Shown here: positions 1 to 8,334 of the stretch, piece after piece
How the letters are laid out: every line of letters starts with the position of its first letter
How positions within the stretch are numbered: the first letter of the stretch is position 1
Source: a virus
Direction: 5' to 3' (one strand)
DNA length: 46,286 bases
IMG/VR virus record: IMGVR_UViG_3300032284_000725
Coordinates: 1 to 46,286 of that record
Translations under genes and position numbers: made by a program
The notes under the pieces: model-generated
Told to the model about the DNA's origin: nothing
The model's input: the letters and a program-made list of their open reading frames with translations, nothing else
Database searches by the model: none

Positions 1-1
1 G

Positions 2-1081
2 AACAAAGAATACACCGTGTTCCTCGCTAAGATGTATGCCCAAGGTGGATGGGGTGCAAAGATTGAAGATTTAGAAAGCAAAGTTAAACCAGCACTTGAA
101 AAATTCCACACACTTAAACTTAAAAAGAAAATCCCTGCACCACGTAATGACATCATGCGTTATGCTGATCTAGCAGACTTTGTGGCTGTAATGGATGAGT
201 ATGAAGATCCTGGTGAGAAGAAAGCCGTAGAAAAAGGTGATGCTGTTACTGCGTTTGAAAATGATCAAGTGCGTATTGTCATACCTAACGATCAAGCGGC
301 AGCTTGTTACTATGGACAAGGTACACGTTGGTGCACAGCATCAACACAGGGCACTAACTACTTCAATCACTATCACAAAGATGGGCAGATGTATATCCTA
401 CTGCCTAAACAACCTAAACATGCGGGTGAGAAATATCAACTACACTTCCCTAGTGAACAGTTCATGAACGAAGAGGATTATCCAGTTGAAAATATAGTTT
501 ACTTGCTTGAGCATCGTTTTGGTAACTTAATTCCATTCTTTAAGGAAGAAATGCCAGAAGGCTATATCAATGATTGGATCATGTTTGCTAGCAATGAAGA
601 TTTAAAAGAACCATTGATGCAGATTGGTGAAATAGTCATGGAACACGTCTGGGAGATGGTTAACGATTGGGAACACAATGACGACTATTGGTATGAGTGG
701 CTACGCAAAGAAGGTTATGTGTATCCAGAAGGGCATGAAGAAGAGGGCCAGATCGACTGGGACAAAGCCGCAGAAAATGATGTTGATTATATGAATTGGA
801 ATTATGATGTGAATGATTGGTTTTTGGCGGCTAAAGAAGCTGTTGAACTAAGTCCTACCATGGCACGACGTGCTGCAGAAGAAACCTATGAAGAAGAAAA
901 TGAAATACTGACAATAAATGAATTAGAATTAATACCGGCCTACAATATCCGACAAGCATTCCTACGTAGCAGAGACGGCGATGGCGGATTAGAAGAATGG
1001 ACATATAAACATATAGAAATGAAAAAAATAAATGGCAAATGGGAAGCCAAATATTTTAATCCCAAAAAACCAACACAATAG
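2..1081 (+). CDS. conserved phage protein, 5' end outside window
   Basis: The frame is open to the left edge (codons for N-K-E-Y-T precede the first possible GTG start at 17), so the true start lies upstream and about 359 residues are visible. A compact core near bases 310-460 reads GQGTRWCTAST, then an aromatic-rich stretch and a YILLPKQ strand. It looks like a small globular domain, but I cannot assign it to a family. The C-terminal half is very rich in Asp, Glu, Trp and Tyr. It lies 10 bases before the nucleotidyltransferase-like gene, so the two are probably cotranscribed. Its N-terminus is missing, so the capsid-targeting-like leader of its neighbours cannot be tested. Function unknown. 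Confidence 0.75.
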   Translation, partial: NKEYTVFLAKMYAQGGWGAKIEDLESKVKPALEKFHTLKLKKKIPAPRNDIMRYADLADFVAVMDEYEDPGEKKAVEKGDAVTAFENDQVRIVIPNDQAAACYYGQGTRWCTASTQGTNYFNHYHKDGQMYILLPKQPKHAGEKYQLHFPSEQFMNEEDYPVENIVYLLEHRFGNLIPFFKEEMPEGYINDWIMFASNEDLKEPLMQIGEIVMEHVWEMVNDWEHNDDYWYEWLRKEGYVYPEGHEEEGQIDWDKAAENDVDYMNWNYDVNDWFLAAKEAVELSPTMARRAAEETYEEENEILTINELELIPAYNIRQAFLRSRDGDGGLEEWTYKHIEMKKINGKWEAKYFNPKKPTQ

Positions 1082-1091
1082 GAAATAGTAA

Positions 1092-1790
1092 ATGAAAGCC
1101 AAAGATTTTGTAAAACAAAATGTAGAATATCATAACAGCCTAAACATGTATGTATGGCGTGGTGATGAAATGCGTGTAGAGGTACGATATAAACTGTTGG
1201 AAATTGCCAAACGTTTTATAGAATATCTAGACATGCCAAGTTTTAAACTTATTGATGTTGTTATGCGCGGTAGTTTAACTAACTATAATTATACAGAGTA
1301 TTCAGATATTGATCTACATCTAGTAACACGATACAGTGATCTAGAATGCAAAGATATTGCATCAGCATTTTACAAGGCTAAAAAACAGATATGGAATGAT
1401 GAACATGACATATTAATACATGATCATGAAGTAGAGTTATATGTAGAAGATGAAGGCGAACACAATGCTAGTCAAGGTGCATACAGTGTGCTGTATGGCA
1501 AATGGTTAAAAGTACCGACATACGATCCACCTGAACTAAACGATCGTGCTATTAATGCTAAAGTTGCTGGTTTAGTAAGACAGATAGATCAGGACATAGT
1601 AGACGGCAGTGTTGAAGAACTACAACATCTAAAAGACAGGCTAGTAAAAATGCGTAAAGCTGGCCTAGCAGATGGCGGAGAATACAGTACAGAAAATCTA
1701 GCATTTAAGATATTACGTAATCAAGGCTATATTGACAGACTACATAAAGCCTATGTAGAAAAAACCGACAAAGAATTAGGTGTAGATTAA
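1092..1790 (+). CDS. nucleotidyltransferase-fold protein
   Basis: This 232-residue protein carries the nucleotidyltransferase signature: Gly60-Ser61, then after a short loop Ser71-Asp72-Ile73-Asp74, the GS...DxD pair that binds metal and nucleotide in the polymerase beta / MNT superfamily. A possible third acid is in the strand near Glu113-Glu115. The enzyme class would transfer a nucleotide to a protein, RNA or small molecule; the target is unknown. The N-terminus MKAKDFVKQN resembles those of the next genes and, loosely, the T4 capsid-targeting sequence. The C-terminal 80 residues are helical and charged. No antitoxin-like partner is adjacent, which argues against a simple MNT/HEPN pair. 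Confidence 0.7.
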   Translation: MKAKDFVKQNVEYHNSLNMYVWRGDEMRVEVRYKLLEIAKRFIEYLDMPSFKLIDVVMRGSLTNYNYTEYSDIDLHLVTRYSDLECKDIASAFYKAKKQIWNDEHDILIHDHEVELYVEDEGEHNASQGAYSVLYGKWLKVPTYDPPELNDRAINAKVAGLVRQIDQDIVDGSVEELQHLKDRLVKMRKAGLADGGEYSTENLAFKILRNQGYIDRLHKAYVEKTDKELGVD

Positions 1791-1870
1791 TACAACATAA
1801 CCCAGGACCGTTTGGTGTTATGAGGCGGCTGCTGCCTTGGAGGGATGCCTAGAGTGAGCAGAGAAAAATT

Positions 1871-2869
1871 ATGAGAGCGAAAGAATTTCTAAAAGAAGAT
1901 GTAGAAACATATAGCGTAAAGACTGACGCAGGTCTAGAGTTTCCATGTAATGATTTAGATCATGCTAGAAACAAAGCCCGTAGTTTATTAAGCTATAAGA
2001 AAGCTGATAAAGTTTATATTCTTAAAAATGGCAAGGCTGTATACAGTTGGCAATTAAACATTCCACTAGAACCCTTAGATGAAAGCAAAAGATTAAATGA
2101 ATCAGCAGATGAAGAAGCATGGGAATTAGTAGGTCAACCCGTACCGGAAATACAACAATTTGTTAAAGAATTAGGTTTTAGTAAAGATAAAAAAAGTGTT
2201 GCAAAAATAGCACCAATGATTGATGCTACTCCAGACACACAAATACCTGCCGCAAGTATTCCTAAATTAAAAAATCTTGCCAATAAAGGAAATGATGTTC
2301 AAACATTAAAAGCAATACAACAGATTAGTGGTGGCCCTGATGCAGCACAGCAATATGCTAAACTAATGCAGGCACGCGATGCTGGAGAAGGCAGGAAACG
2401 TGATTATGATGTAAGTAAACTTATTGATATAGTTAAATCTGGAAATTATCCATCACCGGTATTATTAAAATTAGCTACCGGAATTTATGTAATTGGTGGT
2501 AGAACAAGATTGTATGCTGCATTGGCTTTAGGTGTCCCTGCCAAAGTAAAAGTTATTAGCAGTGCTACGTTTGCCAAACAATCTGTACAGGAAAGCGAAG
2601 CAAGATTAGAGCCTGAGGTAGAAGAATTTCTACACGGACTTACTCCAGATGATGTTGGCCATGATACTGTAGGTAATTACATCATTCACTACGAAGGTTT
2701 TACTGACCAATGCCAAGACACAAAAGAATACCAGGAAAATCCAGAGGCAGTGTTTGATGAGGTGTGGAGTGATTTTAGAAAGCGTATGGGTGGACAGAAG
2801 CCTGTCAACTATGGCGTAGTAGGCGAGCATGACTATCCTATAGTCTATAGTGTATTCCGTAGAAATTAA
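1871..2869 (+). CDS. ParB/sulfiredoxin-like domain protein
   Basis: This 332-residue protein has a central segment (about residues 180-230) ending in YVIGGRTRLYAAL, with Gly209-Gly210-Arg211-Thr212-Arg213. This matches the GxR motif of the ParB-like nuclease/sulfiredoxin fold, preceded by a typical PSPVLLKL strand. Known members bind or hydrolyse nucleotides or cut DNA; which applies here cannot be told. Residues 1-70 form a separate small domain opening with MRAKEFLKE, which resembles the leaders of the flanking genes. A C-terminal acidic/aromatic region (residues 240-332) may be a further domain. The start at 1871 follows an 80-base gap with a weak GAG-type ribosome site. Confidence 0.6.
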   Translation: MRAKEFLKEDVETYSVKTDAGLEFPCNDLDHARNKARSLLSYKKADKVYILKNGKAVYSWQLNIPLEPLDESKRLNESADEEAWELVGQPVPEIQQFVKELGFSKDKKSVAKIAPMIDATPDTQIPAASIPKLKNLANKGNDVQTLKAIQQISGGPDAAQQYAKLMQARDAGEGRKRDYDVSKLIDIVKSGNYPSPVLLKLATGIYVIGGRTRLYAALALGVPAKVKVISSATFAKQSVQESEARLEPEVEEFLHGLTPDDVGHDTVGNYIIHYEGFTDQCQDTKEYQENPEAVFDEVWSDFRKRMGGQKPVNYGVVGEHDYPIVYSVFRRN

Positions 2870-2872
2870 ATA

Positions 2873-2881
2873 GAATAAATA
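2873..2881 (+). promoter_or_regulatory. candidate T4-late-type promoter motif GAATAAATA
   Basis: The octamer AATAAATA (T4 late promoters: TATAAATA; marine relatives: NATAAATA) lies 5 bases before the 2887 start codon. A transcript from it would begin at or beside the ATG. No Shine-Dalgarno is visible before this gene. In AT-rich DNA the motif can occur by chance. Confidence 0.3.
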
Positions 2882-2886
2882 CAGTT

Positions 2887-5850
2887 ATGAGATATAAACA
2901 GTTTAAAGTTAACCTAGCCGAGGCACTTCTAAGCGAAGTTGAAATGTCACCTCGTGCATTCCAAGACTTCCTAAACAGTGACCTATCTAAGGGTATGCTA
3001 ATGGGATTTGAACTAGAAGCCTGTATCCACAATGTCCGTAACTACGATGAGGGTGAATCTGAGCCTGACATGGACTATGATGAGCGTGTATACGACATTG
3101 AAAATATCATATCTTTCTTTGGCCGTGGTGACGATCCTAATGGCGACGAAACGCTTAAAAAATTACAAAACAACATATACGATGATTTTATGTCTTGGCA
3201 GGATGCTGAGTTTGATGAATACTTACAAACTGAAGAGGCGCAAGTTACACTTAAAGAATTTATTCGCGATTATCTAGAAGACAAAGACTACAACGAACGC
3301 CAGATGAAACTGGCTTTTAATGCTGCAGAAGAAGGCAAACCCAGCGATGTATATGCTGAAGCTGAAATGTCAGCACAAGAAAAATTACGTGATGAATGGC
3401 AAGACGAGGGCAACAGTGACTTCGACAAATATTCCGATGTAATGGATATGCGTTACATGAGTGACGTATATTACAAATATGATAACTTCCTATATTGGCC
3501 CTATACTGGATATAGTGACGGACAGGACTATATAAACGTAGATTATGTAGCAGATGAATTTACTCTTAAGACAGGATTAAAAGCAGAAGGATACCAAGAC
3601 TATCACAGTGGCAGTAGACGTTCTGCGCAAGCGGAAGAGCGTTGGATTATTGAACCAGACAGCAGCATTGATTGTGATGGTAGTGAGGATGGTGGCTTAG
3701 AGTTTATTAGTCCTGCATTGCCTATAGAACGTGCAATAACAGAAATGAAAGCGGCTTTTAATTTTATTCAAGACTATGGATACACAAATAGTTCTACAGG
3801 CCTACATGTTAATATCTCAGTGCCTGGGCTAACTAATGATAATCTAGACTACGTTAAACTAGCATTGTTCTTGGGTGATAAACATATTCTACGTGAATTT
3901 GACCGATTAACTAACCGTTTCTGTGAAAGTGCCTACAACAAGGTAGCCTATAAGGTAGGTCAACTTAAACCTGAAGAGATTAAAGTAGTAATGGACAAGA
4001 TGCGAGAAGGTCTAAACCTGGCCGCAAGTAAACTTATACATTCAGGTATTACAAACAAATATACTTCAATCAACACCAAAGATGGCTATGTAGAATTCCG
4101 TGGTCCAGGCGGTGATTATCTAAGCAAGGATCCATTTGGCATAGGTAATACAGCATTACGTATGGCCTTGTGTTTACGTATAGCTTCAGATGAAAAATTA
4201 TACCAAAAAGAATACGCAAGTCGTTTAACTAAATTACTTAATGATGTAGGTGAGAAAGACGACTTAACTAAATTTAAAGATTATATAAGCCAATACCAAG
4301 CTGCATCACCTGAACGTCGTAAATATGTTCTGCAGACTATTAAGGCTGAACAACAAGGCAGAGCAGAACGCAAAAACAAAAAACCAGGTGATCGTAATCC
4401 ACAATGGATGGTTGTGCGCCGAGACAGTACTACGGGTGGCGGAATGGCAGTACATGCGCCAACAGCTATCGATGCTGTTAAGGATGTGGCCAAGGGCTGG
4501 GATATGAATCCAGTAGACCTAGAGGCAATACATTGGGACAAATGGATTGAGATAAGAAATGCAGAGATGGCTAAAGAAAATCTACCTGAATGGGTACTTA
4601 CTATAGATCCTGCAAAATGGCGCACTATGATGGTAGGAGATCCACCACCGCCACGCACAGTAAGAGCTGACAATGAGGCAAATGCCATTGACCGTGCAAA
4701 AGAAATGTTCGGGGATGAATTTAAAGTACCACATGATTGGATTAGTGTTATACCCAATCACGAAGTGGGCGAAAGGTTTATTTTTACAATATATGACGCA
4801 TTAGGACAGGTAGTAAATACAGTTCGCGGCACGTCAGCTGAAGACGCTGTAAAACAGTATGGCACAGACTATGGTGTAGATACAACCGGTTATTCAGCTA
4901 AACTTACCAGCGCACCTAGAGACGATCATATTGGAAAAAATGCCTATCTAGTACAACTGCCTAACAGTTACAAATATTGGATTAAAGCAGATTCAGCCGC
5001 TGAAGCTAGAACAAAAGCGGGTAGGATATACAAAGTAGATCCACTGGATACTACAGTTGTAACTATACAGACTAGCGGTGGCATGGAACACAGCATGACA
5101 GGTAGTACAGAAATGGGCCAAGAAGAAAGAGGATGGATTATAAAAGATCCAGTGAGAGATGGACTAGCAGTGGCCACTGTACAGGCAAGAACCAGTGATG
5201 AGGCATTACGCATATATTACAGTACTCATGATATAAGCACAAGCAATAACTATGTAGCGGTGCCTGAACAAGAACCCACAGCTAGAAACTTCCAAATAAC
5301 CAACAGTAATAGATCTTTTGAACGAGTGTTGAATAACGTTGACTTAGAGGATGCTACAGAACAAGCACGTAAATGGGAACGTGAAGAGGGCTTAACACCA
5401 AATTCATTGACAGTACGCCCAATTCCAGAAAGAGGTGAATACAGCAACTATGAAGATGCATTACGTGCGGCACAGGCTATCAATCAGCAAAATGATCCCG
5501 ACGCACCCGAACTGCCACAGGCGCACAAGTCTTGGATAAGAGAGATAAGATACAAAACTGATACACAACTATTAAATGTATATCAAAATCTTGCAGTAAC
5601 AGATAGATTAAATGAACAACAAGTAGCCTATATGCGAGGCAAGATAAAAGAAGAACTAACACGTAGAGGCATTGATGCTAATGCGCAACAAAATAAGAAA
5701 AAATGGCGTGTAGACTTAAAAGTACCCGACAGTAACTATACACGTACTACAGAAGTTTTTGCCAATAATGAGCAAGAAGCAAAACAACTAGCTAGTGAAG
5801 AATTTGGCAGCGTTGATCATAGCTATTTAACCGCAACACAGAAAAGCTAA
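2887..5850 (+). CDS. amidoligase-like protein with C-terminal repeat modules
   Basis: This is a 987-residue two-part protein. Residues about 37-470 match the pattern of the COOH-NH2 ligase (Amidoligase_2) family: GFELE at 40-44, a W253-containing WIIEPDSS strand, GLEFISPALP, STGLHVNIS around His307, and EFRGPGGDY near 403-411. Family members resemble glutamine synthetase/GCS and form amide bonds on peptides or cell-wall material. The rest is a series of about seven divergent 50-65-residue modules beginning near residues 506, 568, 630, 685, 748, 799 and 939. Each has an aromatic/hydrophobic strand, then a V-x-A-x-(S/N)-x-(E/D)-A-x-x-x-A helix. The N-terminus MRYKQFKVNLAEALLSEVE looks like a cleavable T4-type capsid-targeting leader. 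Target unknown. Confidence 0.6.
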   Translation: MRYKQFKVNLAEALLSEVEMSPRAFQDFLNSDLSKGMLMGFELEACIHNVRNYDEGESEPDMDYDERVYDIENIISFFGRGDDPNGDETLKKLQNNIYDDFMSWQDAEFDEYLQTEEAQVTLKEFIRDYLEDKDYNERQMKLAFNAAEEGKPSDVYAEAEMSAQEKLRDEWQDEGNSDFDKYSDVMDMRYMSDVYYKYDNFLYWPYTGYSDGQDYINVDYVADEFTLKTGLKAEGYQDYHSGSRRSAQAEERWIIEPDSSIDCDGSEDGGLEFISPALPIERAITEMKAAFNFIQDYGYTNSSTGLHVNISVPGLTNDNLDYVKLALFLGDKHILREFDRLTNRFCESAYNKVAYKVGQLKPEEIKVVMDKMREGLNLAASKLIHSGITNKYTSINTKDGYVEFRGPGGDYLSKDPFGIGNTALRMALCLRIASDEKLYQKEYASRLTKLLNDVGEKDDLTKFKDYISQYQAASPERRKYVLQTIKAEQQGRAERKNKKPGDRNPQWMVVRRDSTTGGGMAVHAPTAIDAVKDVAKGWDMNPVDLEAIHWDKWIEIRNAEMAKENLPEWVLTIDPAKWRTMMVGDPPPPRTVRADNEANAIDRAKEMFGDEFKVPHDWISVIPNHEVGERFIFTIYDALGQVVNTVRGTSAEDAVKQYGTDYGVDTTGYSAKLTSAPRDDHIGKNAYLVQLPNSYKYWIKADSAAEARTKAGRIYKVDPLDTTVVTIQTSGGMEHSMTGSTEMGQEERGWIIKDPVRDGLAVATVQARTSDEALRIYYSTHDISTSNNYVAVPEQEPTARNFQITNSNRSFERVLNNVDLEDATEQARKWEREEGLTPNSLTVRPIPERGEYSNYEDALRAAQAINQQNDPDAPELPQAHKSWIREIRYKTDTQLLNVYQNLAVTDRLNEQQVAYMRGKIKEELTRRGIDANAQQNKKKWRVDLKVPDSNYTRTTEVFANNEQEAKQLASEEFGSVDHSYLTATQKS

Positions 5851-5860
5851 AGGCAAATCC

Positions 5861-6934
5861 ATGCTTACTATAGAACTATTTGAGCAACAGCAAGAGCCGG
5901 TGGTTATTAAAGCCTTTCGTGCATTTTTGCCTATTGCTATTAAGCATCTTAGATTAAAATCTATTCCAAAAATTAAATTAGTAAAAGAACTACATGATAC
6001 ACATATACCTACATTTGGTCGTTACAGTAATGAGGATAAGACAGTATATGTAGTCGTAGCAAACCGCAATCCCACAGATATCATTAGAACTCTAGCACAT
6101 GAATTAGTACACTTTAAACAAGGGGAAGGACATGAACTTGACGATAAAAGCTGGCATACAGGCAGTACAGTAGAAAACGAAGCCAATGCAGATGCAGGCA
6201 TAATGATGCGCGAGTTTGACGACACATATCCAGAGTTTTTAAAAAGCCAACCTGTTGAGTTACCTGGATCAGCAGGCACAAACGAAAGCACAGAAACAAC
6301 ACACATAAATTTAGACAGAGAACAACTAGACACTATACTGGTAAAACTCTGCGCACTATTAATAAAACAAAATAAAAACGATACAGAAGATTACTATGGC
6401 ATGGTAGCTGCTGCTGTATTAGATCCAGAAGGCAACAGTGTGCTACGTGTAAATCACGCTGATGTTGACGGAGAACGCATACATGCTGAACGTGTTGCTA
6501 TAGATGCCTATGAACAGCAGTATGGCAAGGTACCACAAGACAGTATTATTATCACAACATTAAGTCCTTGTAATCAACCTAATATGCCTGAAAGACATGG
6601 CAGTAGTTGTACAGATTATATTAACAGCACAGGTATTAAACAGGTATACTGTGGTTATACAGATCCAACCCAGCACGACACCCACAAAGCACAGTTTGTT
6701 GTTACATGCACAGACAACTCAAAAATACAGGCGTTATGTAAAGACTTTGCAGACACATTTTTAGCAGAAAACTATAAGGATGGCAAAAAGCCTGGTCGTA
6801 AGGGACTTGCTAAACGTATGGGTGTAGATTGTAGTAAGAGTGTAACAGCATTAAGAAAGATAGCCAAGAACTCAAGTGGTGAAAAACAACGTATGGCACA
6901 TTGGTGTGCTAACATGAAGGCAGGTAAAAAATGA
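5861..6934 (+). CDS. zincin metallopeptidase-deaminase fusion
   Basis: This 357-residue fusion has three parts. Residues about 20-130 hold a zinc peptidase core with HELVH at 80-84, followed by a WHTGS loop and a Glu-Asn-Glu-Ala-Asn-Ala-Asp stretch that could give the third ligand. Residues about 150-300 hold a cytidine-deaminase-like zinc site: His208-Ala-Glu210, then Pro236-Cys237 and Cys250, a spacing (PC-x12-C) longer than the usual PCxxC and closer in style to RibD deaminases. Residues about 308-357 are a basic tail, GKKPGRKGLAKRMG to the Cys-Ala-Asn-Met-Lys motif, a type of tail I recall from other T4-like phage proteins. Substrates are unknown. It sits 10 bases after the amidoligase gene and overlaps the next start. 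Confidence 0.65.
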   Translation: MLTIELFEQQQEPVVIKAFRAFLPIAIKHLRLKSIPKIKLVKELHDTHIPTFGRYSNEDKTVYVVVANRNPTDIIRTLAHELVHFKQGEGHELDDKSWHTGSTVENEANADAGIMMREFDDTYPEFLKSQPVELPGSAGTNESTETTHINLDREQLDTILVKLCALLIKQNKNDTEDYYGMVAAAVLDPEGNSVLRVNHADVDGERIHAERVAIDAYEQQYGKVPQDSIIITTLSPCNQPNMPERHGSSCTDYINSTGIKQVYCGYTDPTQHDTHKAQFVVTCTDNSKIQALCKDFADTFLAENYKDGKKPGRKGLAKRMGVDCSKSVTALRKIAKNSSGEKQRMAHWCANMKAGKK

Positions 6935-7218
6935 AAATCAGTGAAATATTAAAAGAAGGCACAGAAACTTTTGATCACGTATCTAATAAACGTCTAAGAC
7001 GCATACTAGTATCTGGCGCCAAAGATCCCTCAGAAGTAGAGTGGGCTATGGATTTTACTTATGATGCTCTAATGGCAGACTATAACGACGAGGTAATTCC
7101 CAGCAGAGTCTATGATGCTAGAGCTAACGCTTACGATTCTGCAGAAAAAAGTTTTGATGAAGGCCAAGGTGATCTAGCTGCAACAATGATGCATCTAAAA
7201 CAATTTTGGAGTGTGTAG
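6931..7218 (+). CDS. small protein with MKISEILKE leader
   Basis: This 95-residue protein starts on an ATGA overlap with the stop of the fusion gene, so its translation is probably coupled. MKISEILKEGTE at the N-terminus again resembles the short Lys/Glu leaders of this block. The rest is predicted helical and acidic (many Asp, Glu, Ala), with no recognised domain. It could be a small internal head protein or a partner of the fusion protein; this is inferred only from position and leader. Confidence 0.6.
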   Translation: MKISEILKEGTETFDHVSNKRLRRILVSGAKDPSEVEWAMDFTYDALMADYNDEVIPSRVYDARANAYDSAEKSFDEGQGDLAATMMHLKQFWSV

Positions 7219-7221
7219 CAC

Positions 7222-7641
7222 ATGACCAATTGGGAAGCCTATGTTAAGGAATCCTTTGATATAGTTCGCAGAGCAGAATGCGAACTTACCGTTAATTTGA
7301 ATGAAAATCTAGAAGCATATCTTGTCCACTTGTTTGCATATTACATGGACAAACCCAAGGTTAATACAGTACCAATAGCAGTAAAAATGCTGGGCAGTGT
7401 TAATCTACCCATAGAAGCAAAAAAACAGGCACTTAAATCAGTTGGTGATGAGTGTTTACTTATTAACAGTATGGAATGGGGTAAACGTCGTTGGCCTAGC
7501 GACAACTATTATGCTGACATGGGGCAAATGGCATATATTACACGTGCCTACGCAGTTAGACCACCAGAAAATCTATATGATGATCTTGCAATACAATTCC
7601 AAACCGCAACAAAAATCCTACGCAAGTGCAGGACTGCGTAA
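7222..7641 (+). CDS. hypothetical helical protein
   Basis: 139 residues, starting 3 bases after the previous stop. It is soluble, mixed charge, mostly helical, with no motif I recognise. It is the last gene of the leftmost plus-strand run; a strong promoter for the next gene follows within 20 bases. The stop comes after RKCRTA; a basic C-terminus could bind nucleic acid, but nothing more can be said. Confidence 0.6.
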   Translation: MTNWEAYVKESFDIVRRAECELTVNLNENLEAYLVHLFAYYMDKPKVNTVPIAVKMLGSVNLPIEAKKQALKSVGDECLLINSMEWGKRRWPSDNYYADMGQMAYITRAYAVRPPENLYDDLAIQFQTATKILRKCRTA

Positions 7642-7657
7642 AAATATTAAAAATAAT

Positions 7658-7686
7658 TTGACATCTGTCAAACATCTATATATAAT
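7658..7686 (+). promoter_or_regulatory. consensus sigma70-type promoter with operator-like palindrome
   Basis: TTGACA (7658-7663), 17-base spacer, TATAAT (7681-7686): a perfect match to the host vegetative consensus. The -35 box is the left arm of the inverted repeat TTGACA-TC-TGTCAA (7658-7671), which could bind a dimeric repressor. The predicted start near 7693 gives a 26-base leader with AAAGGAGAG before the ATG at 7719. Confidence 0.85.
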
Positions 7687-7718
7687 TAATGTGTTGTTTA
7701 ATTTAAAGGAGAGCCACA

Positions 7719-7979
7719 ATGGCCGCAAAAATGTATTCAGCTGAACAAAAAGCTAAACTAACTCAATTAGTTAACGAGGGAATTGCTGTATTAAGTGAGG
7801 TAGAAGATCTTACTTCTGGTCTTAATGATACGGTTAAAGCGATTGCAGAAGAATTAGAAATTAAACCAAGTTTGCTTAAAAAAGCAATCAAGATTGCACA
7901 AAAAGCCAAATTCGGTGAAACTAATCAAGATCACGAAACAGTACAGGACATCTTAGAAACAGTTGGTCGTACAGTTTGA
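7719..7979 (+). CDS. DsbA-like double-stranded DNA-binding protein (tentative)
   Basis: 86 residues, close to T4 DsbA (89), which binds double-stranded DNA at late promoters. The layout matches that family as I recall it: a helical N-terminus, a central ...AKAIAEELEIKPSLLKKAIKIA helix pair, then a short acidic C-terminal helix (DHETVQDILETVG). Identity is too low to judge by eye, so this is a fold-level guess; any small helix-turn-helix protein could look alike. It has the best promoter in the window and a strong ribosome site, so it is probably abundant. Confidence 0.45.
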   Translation: MAAKMYSAEQKAKLTQLVNEGIAVLSEVEDLTSGLNDTVKAIAEELEIKPSLLKKAIKIAQKAKFGETNQDHETVQDILETVGRTV

Positions 7980-8266
7980 GATTTGATTGGCACGAGACCG
8001 TTCAGTTTATTAAAAACGACTGGGCAAGTAATAGACTAAGATTAATATTAGAAACTGTAAATTGGCTGCTAAATCTATCAGTGGCTGTGATCTTTACACT
8101 AACCGTACCTACACCACCGTTGTTAATAGTATATCCTATATTTTTAACCGGTTTAGTAATTGGCATTTGGTCAGCAGTAAGTAGAGGCAGTTTTGGTATG
8201 TTAATGACCAGTTTAACCATATTAGTTATTGACATCATTGGCTACATTAAGTTATTATATAGTTAA
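7976..8266 (+). CDS. three-helix membrane protein, TTG start
   Basis: A 96-residue frame, open from a TTG that overlaps the stop of the previous gene (TTGA). No ATG or GTG lies near the N-terminus, so translation probably reinitiates there after termination. Hydrophobic segments at about residues 27-45, 48-66 and 72-92 predict three membrane helices. No catalytic motif is seen. Position between the DsbA-like gene and the polymerase suggests cotranscription, not function. Confidence 0.6.
   Translation: MRFDWHETVQFIKNDWASNRLRLILETVNWLLNLSVAVIFTLTVPTPPLLIVYPIFLTGLVIGIWSAVSRGSFGMLMTSLTILVIDIIGYIKLLYS
8229..8258 (+). promoter_or_regulatory. weak candidate promoter for DNA polymerase
   Basis: TTGACA (8229-8234) and TATTAT (8253-8258) with an 18-base spacer, inside the end of the membrane-protein gene. 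The start would fall near 8265 and give a leader that contains the two hairpins before the polymerase gene. It is poorer than the other promoters here. Confidence 0.3.
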
Positions 8267-8274
8267 TAGGGTTC

Positions 8275-8330
8275 GCACACCCATTGTGCATGAAGAAAAG
8301 TATTTGCCAGCTATAAGTGGCATGAGGAAA
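8275..8330 (+). promoter_or_regulatory. hairpin pair before polymerase, candidate translational operator
   Basis: Two inverted repeats lie in the 68-base leader. GCACA (8275-8279)/TGTGC (8285-8289) has a 5-base loop; TGCCA (8305-8309)/TGGCA (8318-8322) has an 8-base loop. The second ends one base before the Shine-Dalgarno GAGGAAA (8324-8330); the ATG is at 8335. T4 gp43 represses its own mRNA by binding a hairpin of 5 base pairs and an 8-base loop at this position, so autoregulation is plausible here. Binding itself is inferred. Confidence 0.5.
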
Positions 8331-8334
8331 GTAG

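Noticed and set aside
1791-1870. GC-richer 80-base gap considered as a tRNA or small RNA
   Set aside because: Only short AGGC/GCCT pairings; no cloverleaf, no anticodon arm, no promoter.
4281-4757. 158-residue open frame on the minus strand inside the 2887 gene
   Set aside because: It lies entirely opposite a long gene with clear motifs and has no ribosome site or recognisable protein pattern; codon structure follows the plus-strand gene.
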